A stretch of DNA of 64,000 nucleotides from Phycisphaerales bacterium (GTDB lineage Bacteria > Planctomycetota > Phycisphaerae > Phycisphaerales > SM1A02), in assembly GCA_029268515.1 (NCBI GenBank), contig JAQWNP010000006.1:496001-560000 (forward strand). Reading direction: 5' to 3'. Under the pieces are notes generated by a model. It worked only from the letters and a program-made list of their open reading frames with translations, ran no database searches and was not told the origin of the DNA. Shown one piece after another: positions 60,754-64,000 of this stretch. Numbering within the stretch: position 1 is the stretch's first letter; each line of letters starts with the position of its first letter. Both the position numbers and the translations under genes were made by a program.

Positions 60754-62577
60754 TTATGGACGGCGTGCAGCAGCGTCTTCGGTTGCACGGTCGTATACAG
60801 TTGACAATACGTCTTCACCCTTCATTTGCCAGCGAGGCAAATTCTTACCATTGATATACACCGTTGGAATGCCCCGGAATATTCTTGGCCCTTGGGTTTG
60901 GATCTCGGTGGTCAAAAGCGACCGGACATCTGGCGAATTCATGATTTGCTGAAGGTCATATGGGTCAGCGCCAATAAGATCTGCTGCATCATTGATGGTG
61001 GTTGGGCCATAGAAGTTTCCATCCGTCATAGTGCCTTGCAAAATCATTTGACCGACAGCGAACGCGGCGGCGTCGCCGCCATAAAAACGGGCAGCCTCAA
61101 CAAGTAGTGCCGCATCGCATCCAAGCGGGCGCTCTGTACTGCGCACAAGCGAGTTACATGATCGATCAAATGGGAATGGATGAAAACGGTAAATGACACT
61201 TTTATCGTCACCAATAAGCGCCAAAATTTCCTTGTTTGCTGCTGCACTTAGCCCATGTGTGTAATCACCAATAACATCGATGGTCACGGTACCTGGTGTT
61301 ATAAAGTTGGAGACCCGTTCGTTATTACTCCAGTCTTGGATGTACTTTTCAAAAGCTTTGTCAGGCGTGTCCTGATAGGCATAGCCAGGTGGTGGGTTGG
61401 TAGCCGCTATTGAATTAACTGCGTTTATCAAGGCGTTGGGCGCTCGATACCCACGAAGCTGGACGCCATTAATGAAAACCATCGGCGTAAAGTACAACCC
61501 GAGTTCACGTCCTTCATCGATGTCCGCAAGTATTCTCTTAGCTATTTCCGGGTCCGTTAATGCACGCTGAAATTCATCGCGGTCAATTCCTAACTCATTC
61601 AAGAAATCGATGACCTGATCATCTGTTACTGAACCCATGTTTTCAAAGAGCCAGAAGTGTGCACGCCAAAATGCTTCTGGTCCACCAACCATACCAAAAG
61701 CCTCAGCGTACGCTGCTGCACGACACGCTTGTGGGTGCACATCTGTTGCGAGAAGTGGGTTGCAGTCTTTGCCGAACGGGAAATGTTTGGTTGAAACAAG
61801 TAGGTCGCTGCGTTCCCCCAACAATGTAATGAGCTGAGATTCGATTAACTTGCAATCCTGGCACTGATAGTCAGAGAAGATCACAATTCGAATAGGTGCA
61901 TTTTCTGGTCCAGAGGGATAACGACCAATGAAGCCAGGATCATCGCCCATAGACAGGGTTGTATTGGCGCTACCTCCATCAATAATTTCTTGGGTTGACG
62001 CAGCCAGATCTTGAGTTTCTTGAGTGTTTACTCCGGCTTTTATAGAGCTATCAACAATAAACAGAATGAGAGTTGTGACACAGAACACAATAATAAGCGC
62101 GATTGCGGGTGCTTCGTTTCCACGCTTGATACGTGGCGAAAAGAAGTCCATGGTGGCCCAGAAGGCAAAATTACCAAGGTGCGTGAATAGGCAATAAAGG
62201 CAAATACTGCCTTTCTCAATCATCACAATCAGGAAGAGTAGTGATAAGAGTGCGGCAATACGCACAATCCAACGGAAACCAAGGCTGACTCCATTCGTTC
62301 CGTTACATAAAAACCAGCCGACTAACACTGCGATGAAATACGCGAATCCCACACAGCTCACAGGCCAATCAACACCTGGTACTCGCCCCCAGGCTCCATT
62401 TGTTATCAAAGCACATGGACTATTTTCGCCACAGCCAGGCAAAGAAACGCCAGCCATATACTGAGTCACCAGCATGCCTGAGAAGATGATTGCAACACAG
62501 ATAAAAAGAATGCCTAATACAAAGACACCTAGTTTCATTGACGCTACTTCGGGGTTGGGTTTATTTTGTTTTGCCAC
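60754..62577 (-). CDS. VKOR-DsbA-DsbA' fusion, disulfide-forming membrane protein
   Basis: 607 residues from GTG 62577, which has AAGAGG seven bases upstream. The N-terminal VKOR domain (about 14-175) has four TM helices. Its loop cysteines are Cys49 and Cys55 (CGENSPC), with Ser74 (PVSC) and redox CLYC (126-129). The first DsbA-like thioredoxin domain (about 215-395) has CQDC (239-242), Cys272, Cys285 and cis-Pro365. The second copy (about 425-600) aligns over its length, with HPFPFDRSC (Cys474) and Cys487 matching the first, but HGLS (441-444) replaces the CxxC. A VKOR-DsbA fusion forms disulfide bonds in exported proteins, using quinone as acceptor. The second thioredoxin domain probably binds clients rather than oxidising them. 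Confidence 0.9.
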   Translation of the reverse strand: MAKQNKPNPEVASMKLGVFVLGILFICVAIIFSGMLVTQYMAGVSLPGCGENSPCALITNGAWGRVPGVDWPVSCVGFAYFIAVLVGWFLCNGTNGVSLGFRWIVRIAALLSLLFLIVMIEKGSICLYCLFTHLGNFAFWATMDFFSPRIKRGNEAPAIALIIVFCVTTLILFIVDSSIKAGVNTQETQDLAASTQEIIDGGSANTTLSMGDDPGFIGRYPSGPENAPIRIVIFSDYQCQDCKLIESQLITLLGERSDLLVSTKHFPFGKDCNPLLATDVHPQACRAAAYAEAFGMVGGPEAFWRAHFWLFENMGSVTDDQVIDFLNELGIDRDEFQRALTDPEIAKRILADIDEGRELGLYFTPMVFINGVQLRGYRAPNALINAVNSIAATNPPPGYAYQDTPDKAFEKYIQDWSNNERVSNFITPGTVTIDVIGDYTHGLSAAANKEILALIGDDKSVIYRFHPFPFDRSCNSLVRSTERPLGCDAALLVEAARFYGGDAAAFAVGQMILQGTMTDGNFYGPTTINDAADLIGADPYDLQQIMNSPDVRSLLTTEIQTQGPRIFRGIPTVYINGKNLPRWQMKGEDVLSTVYDRATEDAAARRP

Positions 62578-62624
62578 GGAAGGGCCTCTTTTTAATCGCT
62601 CGGTATGACTCGGTATTAAGTGAG

Positions 62625-64000
62625 TTACATTCGTTCTGGCGCATGAATTCCTAGAAGATCAAGGCCATCAGCAAGGACACGTCGGACAAGGTCGCAGAGT
62701 CTGAGTCGAGAGCATTGTGTGGCCTCATCACTAGCTTTCAGGACGGGGCATTGTTGATAAAAACTGTTGTAGGTTTCAGCAAGTCGATAAAGATAATTAC
62801 ATAGTCGATGGGGCTCAAGGCTTTGGGCAACCTCAGCGACCATTGGGCCATAGGCAAGTAGCACCAGGCCAAGTGCCCGCTCTTCTGGAGCCGCTAGTAC
62901 CAGGGGCTGTTTTTCAAACGACACACCCTCAGCTCGGGAGAAGATTGAGCAGACTCGAGCATGTGCATATTGAAGATAAGGCCCCGTATTCCCTTCAAAT
63001 GAAATCATTCTGTCCATATCAAAGACGTAGTCACGCAGTAAGTCATTGCTTAAATCAGCATATTTAACGGCGCCAATGCCAATAGCAGCGCCAGTCGCAT
63101 CTAAAACAACTCTTTCTAGTCCGTGCGTCGGCGATTTTGGATCTTCGGCGCGCCGGTAGACCTCCTGCTGCCCCCTGGCCACAGCTTCGGTGAGCAGTGA
63201 ACTGAGGCTGATGTTTTCACCACTTCTTGTCTTTAGTGGTTTCTTGTCTTTACCCAAGACTGATCCAAATGCGACATGCGAAAACTGAACCTGATTTCCA
63301 TCCTTTGTTTGATCCCATCCAATGAGATGGGTCGCATCAAAGATGTCTCGGAAGTGATCCCGCTGGCGAGCATCGACGACATAGAGCACTCGGTCAGCAC
63401 CCAAATCGTGTACACGATGATCAATGGCCGCAAGATCTGTGGTGGCGTATAGGAAGCCGCCATCTGACTTGCGGATCAAGAGTGGCCTTTCACGATCTTC
63501 GAATGGCACCACCAAAGCGCCTTGATCGGTCTTGGCGACGCCAGCAGATTCAAAGGCCTCAACGGTCTTCGCCAACATATCACGATAAAAAGACTCGCCA
63601 CGATTGTGTTCGGGGCCAAGCGTAGATCCAAGAATATTAAGCATTTCATAGACAGCGCGCATCGTGCAATCAATGAGCTTATTCCATTGGGCGACAAGTT
63701 CAGCGTCATTATTTTGAAGGCCAATGAGCACTTGCTTTGCAGAAGCGAGTGCCTCATCTGCGCCAGTTTGCTGCGCTTCTAATTCTGCAACTCTATGACA
63801 GAGGCCTAGTCGACGAGCAGCTTCTAATCCGCGTGGATCAGATTTGATCGCCTGCTGAGCGATTCGGTAAGCGGTATCTAGATCATCAAGTACGAGTTGA
63901 TCGAGATCGACCTCATCAAGCCTCAGTCGGTCGAGTACCAAAGCAATAGGAAGGCCCCAATCACCAAGGTGGTTTTCCCGTAGTACCGTGCGCCCCAGTC
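62625..64000 (-). CDS. argS: Arginyl-tRNA synthetase, N-terminus cut by window edge
   Basis: Charges tRNA-Arg with arginine. 458 codons are visible, ending at TAA 62625; the N-terminus, including the HIGH motif, lies past position 64000. The first visible residues include RENHLGDWGLPIALVLDRL, of which NHLGDWG follows the HIGH motif in the family. Later sequence shows GFLYATTDLAAIDHR and VLYVVDARQRDHF. SHVAFGSVLGKDKKPLKTRSGENI carries the family's KMSKS-like loop. YVFDMDRMISFEGNTGPYLQYAHAR and the anticodon-binding all-helical domain ending LLGIHAPERM are also typical. Bacterial ArgS is about 560-600 residues, so about 110 are missing. The gene lies 47 bp upstream of the VKOR fusion's start. 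Confidence 0.95.
   Translation of the reverse strand, partial: LGRTVLRENHLGDWGLPIALVLDRLRLDEVDLDQLVLDDLDTAYRIAQQAIKSDPRGLEAARRLGLCHRVAELEAQQTGADEALASAKQVLIGLQNNDAELVAQWNKLIDCTMRAVYEMLNILGSTLGPEHNRGESFYRDMLAKTVEAFESAGVAKTDQGALVVPFEDRERPLLIRKSDGGFLYATTDLAAIDHRVHDLGADRVLYVVDARQRDHFRDIFDATHLIGWDQTKDGNQVQFSHVAFGSVLGKDKKPLKTRSGENISLSSLLTEAVARGQQEVYRRAEDPKSPTHGLERVVLDATGAAIGIGAVKYADLSNDLLRDYVFDMDRMISFEGNTGPYLQYAHARVCSIFSRAEGVSFEKQPLVLAAPEERALGLVLLAYGPMVAEVAQSLEPHRLCNYLYRLAETYNSFYQQCPVLKASDEATQCSRLRLCDLVRRVLADGLDLLGIHAPERM

Overview
The window looks like chromosomal DNA of a planctomycete, most likely of the class Phycisphaerae. This is an inference from gene content. The supporting features are an ECF sigma factor paired with a membrane Ser/Thr kinase, a TPR protein carrying two RNA polymerase alpha-CTD-like domains, secreted proteins ending in dockerin-like calcium repeats, and large MoxR/DUF58/BatA/VWA gene clusters. 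No phage, transposase, integrase or CRISPR array was seen. Both window ends cut through genes: the methylcitrate/citrate synthase on the left and argS on the right.

Left part (1-35 kb). On the minus strand, prpC and prpB (methylcitrate cycle) are followed by a sigma factor/kinase pair. A plus-strand group at 6.0-12.4 kb (cluster A) encodes a coiled-coil membrane protein, a three-TM Q-rich protein with a 60-bp tandem repeat, and a double-VWA membrane protein. Next come a SpoIID-like lipoprotein, the TPR/alpha-CTD protein, a MATE transporter, a secreted M14 carboxypeptidase, a ChaN-like lipoprotein, a Sua5-type tRNA t6A enzyme, a TolC-like lipoprotein and an SH3b protein. tRNA-Ala(UGC) follows, then a polysaccharide deacetylase, a glycosyltransferase, an FG-GAP protein, rsmJ, a decayed MscS fragment, a methyltransferase, a polyprenyl synthase, a TRZ1-like tRNase Z and dnaA.

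Origin candidate (34.7-35.1 kb). The 385-bp gap after dnaA holds one perfect and two one-mismatch DnaA boxes. It also has a tandem pair of AT-rich 14-mers and an inverted 10-mer pair. This is a good oriC candidate, bounded on the other side by mutM.

Cluster B (36.1-49.8 kb) is a tightly packed eight-gene plus-strand operon: MoxR ATPase, DUF58, BatA-like, VWA/GATase-like, a 1170-residue three-TM coiled-coil protein, a Q-rich exported protein, an alpha/alpha-toroid protein and an exported protein with an NPCBM-like end. Several joints are ATGA or TGATG overlaps. Cluster A repeats part of this layout without MoxR or DUF58. Together they are the best candidate for a poorly described system, probably a chaperone-like or envelope-assembly complex; its function cannot be read from sequence.

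Right part (49.8-64 kb). trpD and lgt are divergent. They are followed by a DNA polymerase III delta'-like ATPase, ComEC, an AEC transporter, a secreted beta-helix protein, an unknown lipoprotein, a PQQ-type sugar dehydrogenase, a VKOR-DsbA-DsbA' fusion whose last thioredoxin domain has lost its CxxC, and argS.
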